Made by a program: the position numbers and the translations under genes
From: DAOTVC01 sp034437215
GTDB taxonomy: Bacteria > Chloroflexota > Anaerolineae > B4-G1 > SLSP01
Assembly: GCA_034437215.1 (NCBI GenBank)
Contig: DAOTVC010000106.1
Location: 1-64,000, forward strand
Reading direction: 5' to 3'
Length of the DNA: 64,000 nucleotides
Notes under the pieces: generated by a model
What the model was told of the DNA's origin: nothing
Database searches by the model: none
Seen by the model: only the letters and a program-made list of their open reading frames with translations
Shown here: in pieces, positions 48,389 to 56,471 of the stretch
How the letters are laid out: every line of letters begins with the position of its first letter
Position numbering within the stretch: position 1 is the first letter of the stretch

Positions 48389-49842
48389 TCCCCTCTCCTG
48401 CCCCGCCCGCCATCTGGACCGCCGCCCTCGAGAAGCGCTTCGGCCCCACCGTGGCCCTCGACGGCGTGGACCTGGTGGTGGAGCCGGGGGAGTTCGTCGT
48501 CCTCGTAGGCCCCAACGGCGCGGGCAAGACGACACTGCTGCGCACCCTGGCGACCCTGGCCCGCCCCACCTCGGGCGAGCTGCGCATCGCCGGTCTCGAC
48601 CCCGCGGCGGCGGGACGCGCCATCCGCCGGCGCATCGGCTTTCTCTCCCACCGCACCCTGCTCTACGAGGAGCTGAGCGCCGGGGAGAACCTGGCCCTCT
48701 ACGCCCGCCTCTACCGCTTGGAGGAGCCCGCCGCCCGCATCGACGAGCTCCTCGACCGCGTCGACCTCGACTGGCGGCGCAACGACCTCGTCCGAACCCT
48801 CTCCCGGGGCATGCAGCAGCGCCTTGCGGTGGCCCGCGCGGTGCTCCACCGCCCCTCCCTCCTCCTCCTGGACGAGCCCTACACCGGCCTCGATCCCCTG
48901 GCGGCGGAGGCGCTGACGGCGCTGCTGGGCGAGCTCGCCGGGGGGGGGAGCACGGTGCTGCTGACTACCCACACGCTGGAGGGGCTGGGAGCGGCAGGGC
49001 GGCGGGTGGTCGTTCTCAACCGGGGGCGGATCGTCCACGACGGGGTGGTGGCGGAGTGGGGCGCCTTCCCCGGGCTCTACCGCCGCCTGGTGCTGGAAGA
49101 GGCGGAGGTGGTAGCGTCGATCGCTCTGGGCGAGGAGCGACCGCCTGAGGGCCGGGTAGACGAGGAGCGGGGTGGAACGCTGGCCGCCGTGTTCGCCATC
49201 GTGCGCAAGGACTTGGCGGCGGAGCTCCACACGCGGGAGATGGTCAACGCCATGTTCGTCTTCGCCGTCCTGACGCTCCTCATCTTCAGCTTCGCCCTCG
49301 ACCTGCGGGGTGCCACCGCCCGGGCGGCGGCGCCGGGCGTCCTCTGGACGGCCGTGGCCTTCGCCGGGACGCTGGGGCTGAGCCGCTCGCTGGCCCGCGA
49401 GGAGCAGAGCGGCGCCATCGAGGGGCTGCTCCTGGCCCCCGTTGACCGGGTGACCCTCTTCTTCGGCAAGGCGCTGGGCAACCTGCTCCTGATGCTCTTC
49501 GTCGAGGGGGTGCTCCTGCTGCTGGGCAGCGTCCTCTTCGACGTTCCCCTCCTGCAGCCGGCGGTGCTCCTGGTGATGGTGCTGGGCACGGTGGGCTACG
49601 CCGCCGTGGGGACCCTGCTGGCGGCCATGGCGGTCAACACCCGGGCACGGGAGGTGCTGCTGCCCATCCTGCTCCTGCCCCTGGCGATCCCGCTCTTCAT
49701 CGGTGCGGTGCGCGCCACGGGCGGACTGCTGGAGGGGCTGGGGCTGGCGGAGGTCAACCCGTGGCTGCGCCTCGTCGTGGTCTACGACCTGCTGATGGTC
49801 GCCGTCTCCATGGTGACCTTCGAGTACGTGATTGCCGAGTGA
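48379..49842 (+). CDS. ccmA: CcmA-CcmB fusion (heme-exporter ABC ATPase plus permease)
   Basis: The 487-residue protein joins an ABC ATPase (about 8-230) to a CcmB permease (about 265-485). The ATPase has Walker A LVGPNGAGKTTLL, signature TLSRGMQQRLAVARA, Walker B LLLLDEPYTGLDP and switch His in TTHTLEG. The permease half has six helices and starts AIVRKDLAAELHTREMVNAM, as in CcmB. CcmA and CcmB are normally separate subunits that, with CcmC and CcmD, release holo-CcmE from CcmC using ATP. The start is GTG at 48379 overlapping the previous gene. CcmC follows 10 bp downstream. Confidence 0.93.
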   Translation: MPLIPSPAPPAIWTAALEKRFGPTVALDGVDLVVEPGEFVVLVGPNGAGKTTLLRTLATLARPTSGELRIAGLDPAAAGRAIRRRIGFLSHRTLLYEELSAGENLALYARLYRLEEPAARIDELLDRVDLDWRRNDLVRTLSRGMQQRLAVARAVLHRPSLLLLDEPYTGLDPLAAEALTALLGELAGGGSTVLLTTHTLEGLGAAGRRVVVLNRGRIVHDGVVAEWGAFPGLYRRLVLEEAEVVASIALGEERPPEGRVDEERGGTLAAVFAIVRKDLAAELHTREMVNAMFVFAVLTLLIFSFALDLRGATARAAAPGVLWTAVAFAGTLGLSRSLAREEQSGAIEGLLLAPVDRVTLFFGKALGNLLLMLFVEGVLLLLGSVLFDVPLLQPAVLLVMVLGTVGYAAVGTLLAAMAVNTRAREVLLPILLLPLAIPLFIGAVRATGGLLEGLGLAEVNPWLRLVVVYDLLMVAVSMVTFEYVIAE

Positions 49843-49851
49843 GGAATTAGA

Positions 49852-50538
49852 ATGAAAAACGAGAGAGGGTTCGGGCCCGTCCTCATCGCCCTGGCGGCGG
49901 TCGCCTTTCTGGCGGCCCTGGGCATGGTCTTCTACTACGCGCCCCGCGAGGCGACGATGGGGGAGGTGCAGCGCATCTTCTACTTCCACGTGGCCTCGGC
50001 GTGGGTGGGCTTCTTCGGCTTCTTCGTCACCTTCGTGGGGAGCGCGGGCTACCTCCTGAGCGGGCGGCGCCCGTGGGACGTCCTGGCTCTCTCCTCGGCA
50101 GAGGTGGGGCTAGTCTTCATCACCATGACGCTGCTCACCGGCATGCTCTGGGCGCGCCCCGTCTGGGGCACCTACTGGACCTGGGAGCCGCGCCTGACCA
50201 TCTCGGCGGTGCAGTGGCTCATCTACGTGGCCTACGTCATGGTGCGGGGTTCCGTGGAGAGCCGGGAGCGGAGCGCGCGCTTCGCCGCCGTCTACGGCAT
50301 CGCCGCCTTCGTCACCGTCCCCCTCTCCTGGTTCGCCATACGCTGGTGGCGGACCATCCACCCGCAGATCATCGGCGGCGGGGAGATGGCCCTCACCCCG
50401 CAGATGCTCCACACCCTCTTCGCCTCCATCGGCGCCTTCACCCTCCTCTACGCCGCCTTCCTCCTCTACCGCGTGCGCCTGGAGCGCGCCCGGGACCGCT
50501 TGGCGGCGCTGCGGGGGCGGCGGGGTCGTCGGGGATGA
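49852..50538 (+). CDS. ccmC: Heme-handling membrane protein CcmC
   Basis: The 228-residue protein has six membrane helices and the CcmC signatures QRIFYFHVASAWVGFF, MLWARPVWGTYWTWEPRLT (WWD-type motif) and the conserved His in WWRTIHPQ. CcmC attaches heme to CcmE with the help of the WWD loop. The length matches the family. The gene follows ccmAB closely and is separated from ccmD by a gap with GGGATT-type repeats (50531-50577). The C-terminus is strongly basic (LRGRRGRRG). Confidence 0.94.
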   Translation: MKNERGFGPVLIALAAVAFLAALGMVFYYAPREATMGEVQRIFYFHVASAWVGFFGFFVTFVGSAGYLLSGRRPWDVLALSSAEVGLVFITMTLLTGMLWARPVWGTYWTWEPRLTISAVQWLIYVAYVMVRGSVESRERSARFAAVYGIAAFVTVPLSWFAIRWWRTIHPQIIGGGEMALTPQMLHTLFASIGAFTLLYAAFLLYRVRLERARDRLAALRGRRGRRG

Positions 50539-50577
50539 GGGATTGGGGACTGGGGATTGGGGATTGGGGATCAGGGG
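50531..50577. repeat. GGGGATTGG tandem simple repeat
   Basis: This run of GGGATTGGGGACT/GGGGATTGG units ends GGGGATCAGGGG. Similar fragments occur at 44268-44285 and 13263-13280, and the inverted CCCTGATCCC occurs twice between 50670 and 50705. It covers the ccmC stop and the start of the ccmC-ccmD gap. The rest of that gap shows nothing else. Confidence 0.7.
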
Positions 50578-50721
50578 CCCTTTCTACTTCCCGATTACTA
50601 TGTCCTGCCAACACTGGCGCCGAGCGGGTTTAATGACGGGGTCGGAGTGATATACCATGACGCTATTGCACTCCCTGATCCCTCTTCTCTCTTCCCTGAT
50701 CCCTATCTTTTAGGAGGTTCC

Positions 50722-50862
50722 ATGCCCAGCTATCTGATCGCCGCTTACGCTATCTTCGTTGCCGTGCCGCTGCTGCTGGCCCTCTCCCTCTACCTGCGCC
50801 ACCGCCAGGTGGAGCGCGCCGTCCGGGACCTGCGGCAGGCGGAGCGGGAGGGGCGCGGATAG
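50722..50862 (+). CDS. ccmD: CcmD-like small heme-exporter protein
   Basis: The 46-residue product has an N-terminal tyrosine-containing membrane helix (YLIAAYAIFVAVPLLLALSLYL) followed by a basic coiled tail (RHRQVERAVRDLRQAEREGRG). This is the size and layout of CcmD, which helps release holo-CcmE from CcmC. The ATG follows TAGGAGGTTCC. The frame runs further upstream through the repeat region, without a ribosome site. It is the last gene of the ccm cluster. Confidence 0.82.
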   Translation: MPSYLIAAYAIFVAVPLLLALSLYLRHRQVERAVRDLRQAEREGRG

Positions 50863-50930
50863 ACGCAGCGCCTCGCTGACTGGCGCCCTTCACCTTTCAC
50901 GCCGATTCACCTCACGCGACACATGCCCCA

Positions 50931-50958
50931 TTGACTTGTCGCCGTTTGGTGCTATGAT
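50931..50958 (+). promoter_or_regulatory. tRNA-Val promoter
   Basis: TTGACT is followed after 16 nt by TATGAT, ending 12 nt before the mature tRNA 5' end. Confidence 0.75.
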
Positions 50959-50970
50959 GAGCTCCGTCGT

Positions 50971-51044
50971 GGGCGGTTAGCTCAGTCGGCCAGAGCGCCT
51001 TTCTTACACGTAGGAGGTCACAGGTTCAAGTCCTGTACCGCCCA
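50971..51044 (+). tRNA. tRNA-Val (anticodon TAC)
   Basis: The acceptor GGGCGGT pairs with ACCGCCC. The D arm is GCTC...GAGC, the anticodon loop CTTACAC gives TAC, and the T arm is CAGG-TTCAAGT-CCTG. The sequence closely follows bacterial tRNA-Val. The CCA end is not encoded. The anticodon stem (CCTTT/GTAGG) has one U-U mismatch and one U-G pair, which is unusual but probably tolerated. A good promoter lies just upstream. Between the tRNA and the next gene (51045-51282) I see nothing. Confidence 0.95.
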
Positions 51045-51282
51045 CTTGCCCTAGACTTTGCTGTGTCCCTCATTCTCAGTAGATGTTGTGAGCAGTAGTC
51101 CTTTCCCGTCACTCCACCGGTTAACCCCTCCACGTCGGAACAGAGGTCGCGTGCCGCCGCCTTGCCGTCTCTCAATTTTCAAATAAACTTAGGGAGCAAA
51201 TCGCAAGGGCGGTCGAGGAAAAGCGACCATCCTCCCTGACCAAAATCTCAATCACTGCCGATTGGGGGAGGGACCTCAAGAC

Positions 51283-53061
51283 GTGAACTGGGAGTATAAT
51301 CTGGCTCTGATCCTGCTCGTCGTCGCGGCGGGCATCGCTACGCTGTTGGCCCTTTTTACCCGGCGGCGACCGGCACCGGGAGCGCGAAAGTTTGCCCTGT
51401 TGATGCTCATGTTGGACGGCTGGTACGTGGGGCTGGCGCTCCAGATAGCAGGGGGCAGTCTCCTGATCAAGTATCTGGGGCTGCGCATTGAGTACACTGT
51501 CACCTTCTTCATCGGCGTGCTCTGGCTGGCCTTTGTCTTGAGTTACACCGGCTCCTCCGATTGGCTGACGCGTCCCCGAGCCGCCGCTCTCTGTGCCATC
51601 CCGGCCCTGAGCACACTCCTCCTCTGGACCAACGGCCAGCACCATCTCCTTCTGCAGGACGTCCATCTACCGTCCCCTGCTCCCTTTGTGCCCCTGGAGT
51701 GGACGCCGGGTCCCTTGCTCTGGATCGGTCAGCTCTACGTCTATCTCCTGATGGCGAGCGGAGCGGTCCTTTTGGGACGCCAGATCCTGCGCCTTCCCCA
51801 GATCTACGTAGGGCAGATTGCGGCGCTGCTGGTGGGCCTGGCAGTTCTGGTGGTGACGAGCCTCCTCTATCTGTTCGAGATTGTCCCCTCCCACGTCCCA
51901 CTGGGGGCCTATGCCCTGCTCGCCGCCGCGCTCTCCACCGCTTTCGGTCTCTTCCGGTGGCAGCTGCTGGATCTGGTTCCCGTCGCCCGCGACGTGGTCG
52001 TCGACGAGCTGGCGGACGGGGTGCTCGTCTTGGATCGGCAGCGGCGTCTCGTCGACGTCAACCTGGCCGCCGAGCGCTGGCTGGGTAGCCCCGCTGACGA
52101 AGTGGTCGGCAAGGATCTGGCGCGAGTTGCGCCCCTCCTGGCGGAGGGCCTCTTCCCGCTCCTCACCGGGGAAGCGGGGGCCGATCCCTTCCTGCAGGAG
52201 GTGCAGAGGGAGGGGCGCGTCTATACGCTCCGAGTGAGCCCGCTCTACGGACGTGATGGGCAGCCGACCGGTTGGGTGCTGGTGCTGCACGACGTGACGG
52301 ACCTGCGAACCGCTCTGCTCCAGGCGGAGGCAGCAGCCGAGGCCCAGTCGCGCTTCGTCAGCAACGTGAGCCACGAGCTGCGTACGCCGTTGACCAACAT
52401 CACCCTCTACCTCGCGCTTCTGGAGCGGGGCAAGCCGGAGCGCCACGCCTTCTACATGGATACCCTCCACCGGGAGACGGAGCGCCTGAAGTTTCTCATC
52501 GAGGGGCTGCTGCGCCTCTCCCGGCTCGATCTGCAGGAGGTCACTCCGCAGCCGTGCCTCCTGGACGTCAACGTCCTGGTCGAGACCCTGGCGCAGGATC
52601 GCCGACCTCTCTTTGCCGAGCACGAACTGGAGCTCGGTACGCAGCTGGAGCCCGCGCTCCCCGCCGTGAGCGCCGATCCCCAGCTGCTCGAGCAGGTCCT
52701 CACGAATCTGCTCAGCAACGCGCTCAACTACACGCCTGCCGGGGGGCATGTGTGGGTGCAGACCGACGAGAGCGCGGAGGAGGGGACGCACTGGGTCACG
52801 ATCAGCGTTCGGGATACGGGCGTGGGCATCAGCGCCGAGGAGCAGGCCCGGCTCTTCACCCGCTTCTACCGGGGCGCAGCCAGCCGCAATCCCGAGACGG
52901 CAGCGCCGGGCACGGGGTTGGGCTTGGCCATCTCTCAGGAGATCATGGCCCTGCACGCGGGGCGCATCACTGTGGAGAGCGAGGGGGGGGAGGGGAGCAC
53001 CTTCACCCTCTGGCTGCCCGCCGATGCCAACGGTGCTCCTGATACCCTACGCAACACGTAG
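51283..53061 (+). CDS. 7TM-sensor PAS histidine kinase
   Basis: From the GTG at 51283 (behind GGGAGGG) the kinase has 592 residues. Eight hydrophobic segments span about 7-225. The linker QLLDLVPVARDVVVDE is nearly the same as in the kinases at 5286 and 62377. A PAS domain lies at about 240-340. The HisKA box is VSNVSHELRTPLTNITLY with His364. The HATPase has VLTNLLSNALNYTPAGG, DTGVGIS and GTGLGLAIS. It has one PAS fewer than the 5286 kinase. No response regulator is adjacent. A TTG at 51262 in the same frame is a less likely start. It follows the tRNA gene and is probably transcribed alone. Confidence 0.92.
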   Translation: MNWEYNLALILLVVAAGIATLLALFTRRRPAPGARKFALLMLMLDGWYVGLALQIAGGSLLIKYLGLRIEYTVTFFIGVLWLAFVLSYTGSSDWLTRPRAAALCAIPALSTLLLWTNGQHHLLLQDVHLPSPAPFVPLEWTPGPLLWIGQLYVYLLMASGAVLLGRQILRLPQIYVGQIAALLVGLAVLVVTSLLYLFEIVPSHVPLGAYALLAAALSTAFGLFRWQLLDLVPVARDVVVDELADGVLVLDRQRRLVDVNLAAERWLGSPADEVVGKDLARVAPLLAEGLFPLLTGEAGADPFLQEVQREGRVYTLRVSPLYGRDGQPTGWVLVLHDVTDLRTALLQAEAAAEAQSRFVSNVSHELRTPLTNITLYLALLERGKPERHAFYMDTLHRETERLKFLIEGLLRLSRLDLQEVTPQPCLLDVNVLVETLAQDRRPLFAEHELELGTQLEPALPAVSADPQLLEQVLTNLLSNALNYTPAGGHVWVQTDESAEEGTHWVTISVRDTGVGISAEEQARLFTRFYRGAASRNPETAAPGTGLGLAISQEIMALHAGRITVESEGGEGSTFTLWLPADANGAPDTLRNT

Positions 53062-53126
53062 TACGCAGCACGCAATCGCTCACACGCAACAGCTACTCAC
53101 AATCCTACATTTACGAGAGGAGTCTC

Positions 53127-54131
53127 ATGAAAGTCCTATTCATCGGAGGTACGGGGATCATCAGTTCGGCCTGCTCGGCGTTGGCCGTGGAGCGCGGCAT
53201 TGACCTGACCCTGCTGAATCGCGGCGAGACGACGCGGCGCCCCGTCCCCGAGGGGGCGCGGGTCCTGCAGGGCGACATCCGCAAGCCCGCGACGGTCGAG
53301 GAGGCGCTGGGGCAGGAGCTCTTCGACGTCGTCGTCGACTGGGTCGCCTACACGCCGGAGCAGATCGAGACCGACCTGGAGCTCTTCCGCGGGCGGACGG
53401 GGCAGTACATCTTCATCAGCTCGGCGTCGGCCTACCGCAAGCCCATCGTGGATCTGCCCATCGTCGAGTCGACCCAGCTGGACAATCCCTACTGGGAGTA
53501 CTCGCGTAACAAGATCGCCTGTGAGGAGCGGCTGGTGCGCGCCTTCCGCGAGGAGCGCTTCCCCATGACCATCGTCCGCCCCTCCCACACCTACGACCGG
53601 ACCCTGCTCCCCATGCGCGGCGGCTGGACGGTCATCGACCGCCTGCGCCGGGGCGAGCCGGTGATCGTCCACGGGGACGGCACCTCCCTCTGGGTGCTCA
53701 CCCACCACCGGGACTTCGCCCGCGCCTTCGTGGGGCTTCTGAGCAATCCTCATGCCATCGGCGAGCCCTTCCACATCACCTCCGACGAGTTCCTCACCTG
53801 GAACCAGATCTACCGTTTGTTGGCGGAGGCGGCGGGCGTCGCCAGCCCCCAGCTGGTGCACGTCCCTTCCCGCCTCATCGGTGCCTTCGACCCCGAGTGG
53901 GGGGCCGGCCTGGTGGGGGACAAGATGCACAGCGTCATCTTCGACAACACCAAGATCAAGCGGCTGGTGCCCGATTTCGAGGCGACCATCCCCTACGCGC
54001 GGGGCGCCGAGGAGGTCATCGCCTGGTACGACGCCGACCCCGTCCGGCAACAGGTCGACGAGGCCTTCAACGCGCTCCTCGACCGCATCCTCGAGGCCTA
54101 CCGCAGGGCGTGGCCCACCACGGGCGGGTGA
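53127..54131 (+). CDS. NAD(P)-dependent epimerase/dehydratase (extended SDR)
   Basis: The 334-residue Rossmann protein begins MKVLFIGGTGIISSACS, where GGTGxISS replaces the usual GxxGxxG glycine pattern in the way of the CSP41/atypical SDR group. NIR-type acidic LLNRGET follows, and VVDWVAYTPEQIETDL marks the cofactor region. The usual YxxxK is seen as YWEYSRNKI. It may act on a nucleotide sugar or isoflavone-like substrate; the true substrate is unknown. The ATG follows AGGAG. A 13-bp perfect hairpin with a T-rich tail (54157-54185) ends the transcript. Confidence 0.88.
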   Translation: MKVLFIGGTGIISSACSALAVERGIDLTLLNRGETTRRPVPEGARVLQGDIRKPATVEEALGQELFDVVVDWVAYTPEQIETDLELFRGRTGQYIFISSASAYRKPIVDLPIVESTQLDNPYWEYSRNKIACEERLVRAFREERFPMTIVRPSHTYDRTLLPMRGGWTVIDRLRRGEPVIVHGDGTSLWVLTHHRDFARAFVGLLSNPHAIGEPFHITSDEFLTWNQIYRLLAEAAGVASPQLVHVPSRLIGAFDPEWGAGLVGDKMHSVIFDNTKIKRLVPDFEATIPYARGAEEVIAWYDADPVRQQVDEAFNALLDRILEAYRRAWPTTGG

Positions 54132-54156
54132 GGTCGCGCGCAGGCAAAGCCCTTTC

Positions 54157-54185
54157 CTCCGGCAGGGAGCTCCTCCCTGCCGGAG
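54157..54185 (+). terminator. Intrinsic terminator after the epimerase gene
   Basis: CTCCGGCAGGGAG is perfectly inverted (CTCCCTGCCGGAG) with a 3-nt loop and is followed by TTTGTTATCT. Confidence 0.85.
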
Positions 54186-54292
54186 TTTGTTATCTACCTT
54201 GGTACTCTACGAGATCTCGTGGTTCACACTATTGTGAACGTGAAAATCTTGTTGCCTAGAGCGTTTCGGGATGTCAGGGGTGTAAATCTTTT

Positions 54293-54358
54293 GCCACGAA
54301 TTTCACGAATTAGACTAATTGAATGTGCTGTTTTCGTGGTATTAGTGTAATTCGTGGC
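54293..54358. repeat. GCCACGAATT inverted-repeat element
   Basis: GCCACGAATTTCACGAATTA at 54293 is inverted, with few mismatches, at the right end (TTAGTGTAATTCGTGGC, ending 54358). Such CACGAATTACACGAATT elements are common between bacterial genes and AT-rich against this background. It sits between the epimerase terminator and the TetR operon promoter. Confidence 0.65.
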
Positions 54359-54415
54359 TGAGCTTTTTCAGACGTTTGATAGTCCCGTGTGGGTGCAGCC
54401 TGCTTCGATCAGGGA

Positions 54416-54444
54416 TTGACAAGGAGGCGCAGAGGGTATACGAT
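54416..54444 (+). promoter_or_regulatory. Promoter of the flavoprotein-TetR operon
   Basis: A perfect TTGACA is followed after 17 nt by TACGAT. The start of transcription would fall at about 54451, inside the palindrome at 54449-54464. Confidence 0.8.
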
Positions 54445-54448
54445 GTAA

Positions 54449-54464
54449 GCAAGTGGTTACTTGC
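54449..54464 (+). promoter_or_regulatory. Palindromic operator, probably for the operon's TetR regulator
   Basis: GCAAGT-GGTT-ACTTGC is a perfect 6-bp inverted repeat placed just after the -10 box, where a repressor would block initiation. The TetR gene is the last gene of the same operon, so autoregulation is the simplest reading. Confidence 0.65.
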
Positions 54465-54584
54465 ATCTGTGCTCAGGAGCAGGAGATCATCACCGAGGCG
54501 CTGCTCGAGCGGCACGCGAGGCGGATGGAGCGGGCTGCTGAGCGTCCCTGGAAGACGGGTGAGAAGATCAAGTTCTGCCGTTAG
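54453..54584 (+). CDS. Possible 43-residue leaderless small protein
   Basis: A GTG at 54453, close to the predicted transcription start, opens 43 codons ending TAG at 54584. The product is helical and basic, starting VTCICAQEQEIITEALLERH and ending PWKTGEKIKFCR, with three cysteines (CIC and terminal C). No ribosome site is possible this close to the transcript start, so it would be leaderless, as proposed for other genes here. Its third-position GC and amino-acid makeup look like a real protein, but it could be the remnant of a longer gene. The flavoprotein gene follows 11 bp later. Confidence 0.4.
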   Translation: MVTCICAQEQEIITEALLERHARRMERAAERPWKTGEKIKFCR

Positions 54585-54595
54585 GAGGATGAGCG

Positions 54596-55351
54596 ATGAA
54601 GATCACGGCTGTGATGGGCAGCCCTACCAAGGATGGCAACACCTGCGTTCTGGCGCGGGAGGTGCTGCGAGGCGCCGCCGACGCCGGGGCCGAGGTCGAC
54701 GAGATCTTTCTCGCCGAGCACCGGATCGAGTTCTGCCGCGGCTGCATCAGCAGGAACATGACGACGAACTGCATGGCCTCGGGAGCGTGCGTCATTCCGG
54801 ACGACGTGAACGCGCTGCGCCGGCGGCTCTACGAGAGCGACGGCATCGTTCTGGCCTCGCCATCGTACGGCATCAAGCCTACGGCGCGCATGAAGAACTT
54901 CATCGTCGACCGCATTGGGATGTACACGGCCTACACCTCCGGCCTGGGGGGCAAGTACTTCGTGGGCGTCTCCACCTGCGGCGGCATCGGCGCCAATCGG
55001 GTGGCCCGGGAGCTGGCGGAGGACTTCGTCGCCGGCTTCCACAGACGGGGCTACTCTACGGGCTCCATCGGCGTCAAGTTGGGCCGGGACAGGATCGAGG
55101 AGCGACCCGAGGAGCTGGCGAAGGCCTACCGCCTGGGCCGGCGCCTCGTCGAGGATATTCAGATGGAGCGGAAGTACCCTTTCCAGAAGCTCTTCGATCG
55201 GGCGATGACGGCCCTCGTCGTCAGGCGTCTCATCCTGCGCAACATCTACCAGAACCGGGAGGGGATGATGCGGGCGGTCTACGAGAACCTGCTCGAGCGG
55301 GGGTTGATCCGTCCCGCGGGCAACGGGCATGGGGGGAGTCAGTATGTCTGA
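54596..55351 (+). CDS. NADPH-dependent FMN reductase/iron-sulfur flavoprotein
   Basis: The 251-residue flavodoxin-fold protein has the FMN loop MGSPTKDGNTCVLA at the N-terminus. A cysteine cluster CRGCISRN...NCMASGAC follows, like the iron-sulfur site of Isf-type flavoproteins. SPSYGIKPTARMKNFIVDR and STCGGIGANRVA surround the flavin. The C-terminal 80 residues are helical and basic. It probably moves electrons from NADPH or ferredoxin to quinone-like or xenobiotic acceptors. The start follows TTAGGAGG. It overlaps the TetR gene by 8 bp, so a ligand sensed by TetR is likely to be related to its substrate. Confidence 0.88.
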   Translation: MKITAVMGSPTKDGNTCVLAREVLRGAADAGAEVDEIFLAEHRIEFCRGCISRNMTTNCMASGACVIPDDVNALRRRLYESDGIVLASPSYGIKPTARMKNFIVDRIGMYTAYTSGLGGKYFVGVSTCGGIGANRVARELAEDFVAGFHRRGYSTGSIGVKLGRDRIEERPEELAKAYRLGRRLVEDIQMERKYPFQKLFDRAMTALVVRRLILRNIYQNREGMMRAVYENLLERGLIRPAGNGHGGSQYV

Positions 55352-56012
55352 AACAGGGGAGTACGTCACGTCACAGAGCGCACCGACCGGAGTAGAGGAG
55401 GACGATCGGGAGTACAGCGAGACCGCCCTGCGCATCATCGAGGCGGCGGCGAAGCTCTTCTCGGAGCACGGTTACGATGGGGCGACGACGCGGGCCATCG
55501 CCGCCGAGGCGGGCGTCAACGAGGTGACCATCTTCCGCAACTTCGGGAGCAAGGAGAACCTGCTGCTGGCCGTTGTCGAGCGCTTCTCGGCGCTGCCGCG
55601 CCTGGGGGAGGCCTTCGCAGCGCAGGTCAGCGGTGACTACCGCCAGGATCTGCTGCTCATCGGTCGCCACTACCTGGAGATGCTGCAGCGCAATCTTCGC
55701 CCCATCCTCATGACCATCTTCGAGGCGCAGCGCCTGCCCGAGGTACGGCGGATCATCGCTCGCCCTCCCGCCCGGCAGCGGCGGATGCTGGGCGAGTACC
55801 TGCGCCGGCAGATGGAGCAGGGGGTGGTGCGCGAGCTTCCCGACCCGGAGCTCACCGCCCAGGCCTTCTTCGGCATGTTCTTCGAGTACAGCCTGGGGCG
55901 GAACCTGATCGACGAGGAGGGCACAGACCTCTCGATGGAGGAGGTGGTCGAGCACTTCGTCGACCTCTTCGTGGGGGGCACGCTTCGCCGGGAGGGCGAT
56001 GCCTGCTGTTGA
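55344..56012 (+). CDS. TetR-family transcriptional regulator
   Basis: The 222-residue protein has an N-terminal helix-turn-helix domain: SETALRIIEAAAKLFSEHG, then GATTRAIAAEAGVNEVTIFRNFGSKENLL. The larger helical C-terminal part (about 85-215) binds the ligand and dimerises, with LIGRHYLEMLQRNLRPILM and FFGMFFEYSLGRNLI. The ATG at 55344 lies inside the end of the flavoprotein gene behind GGGGGGAG. It most likely represses its own operon through the palindrome at 54449-54464. The inducer is unknown. Confidence 0.93.
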   Translation: MSETGEYVTSQSAPTGVEEDDREYSETALRIIEAAAKLFSEHGYDGATTRAIAAEAGVNEVTIFRNFGSKENLLLAVVERFSALPRLGEAFAAQVSGDYRQDLLLIGRHYLEMLQRNLRPILMTIFEAQRLPEVRRIIARPPARQRRMLGEYLRRQMEQGVVRELPDPELTAQAFFGMFFEYSLGRNLIDEEGTDLSMEEVVEHFVDLFVGGTLRREGDACC

Positions 56013-56079
56013 CCTCTCTGCGCGCCGTTCTATACTCTTCGAGAAGGTGGGGTGGGTCAGGGGTGAGGGAGGTGGGGTG

Positions 56080-56464
56080 GTGTCGGAACGCCCGGAGTAC
56101 GGACGTGGAGGCGTCTATCATCTCTATAATCGTGGTGCACATCGGCTCTCTGTCTTCCGTGAGCCGGAGAACTACTACTTCGTGCTTCGCAAGATGAAAC
56201 GATACTGCTATCAGTTTGATCTTACTCCACTGGCTTACTGTTTATTGCCCAATCACTATCCCTGTAGTGCATGGGTTAGTTGATGATCTAGAGAAGTGGC
56301 CTTACTCTAACTATTTGGAGTGGATTGGAGAGCGTGACGGCAGTCTTGTGGATCGAGAGTTTATCAAAAGTTACTTTGAAACATCGGAAGCGTATCGACG
56401 TTACGTTAACGATTATCTAGCAAGATGTAGAACACTAGATGGATTGGATTATTTAGATACTTGA
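56080..56464 (+). pseudogene. Decayed REP-associated tyrosine transposase (RAYT/IS200-like)
   Basis: The N-terminal fragment reads GGVYHLYNRGAHRLSVFRE, NYYFVLRKMKRYCYQF and AYCLLPNHY, the standard start of RAYT transposases (HxH-bearing region around LLPNHxH). After about 56265 the frame is lost. A second fragment in another frame (VHGLVDDLEKWPYSNYLEWIGE) matches the C-terminal end. The middle, which should contain the catalytic tyrosine, is deleted, so the protein is inactive. Its GC content is lower than that of the neighbours. A REP-like hairpin follows at 56472. Confidence 0.8.
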
Positions 56465-56471
56465 TGCAACA

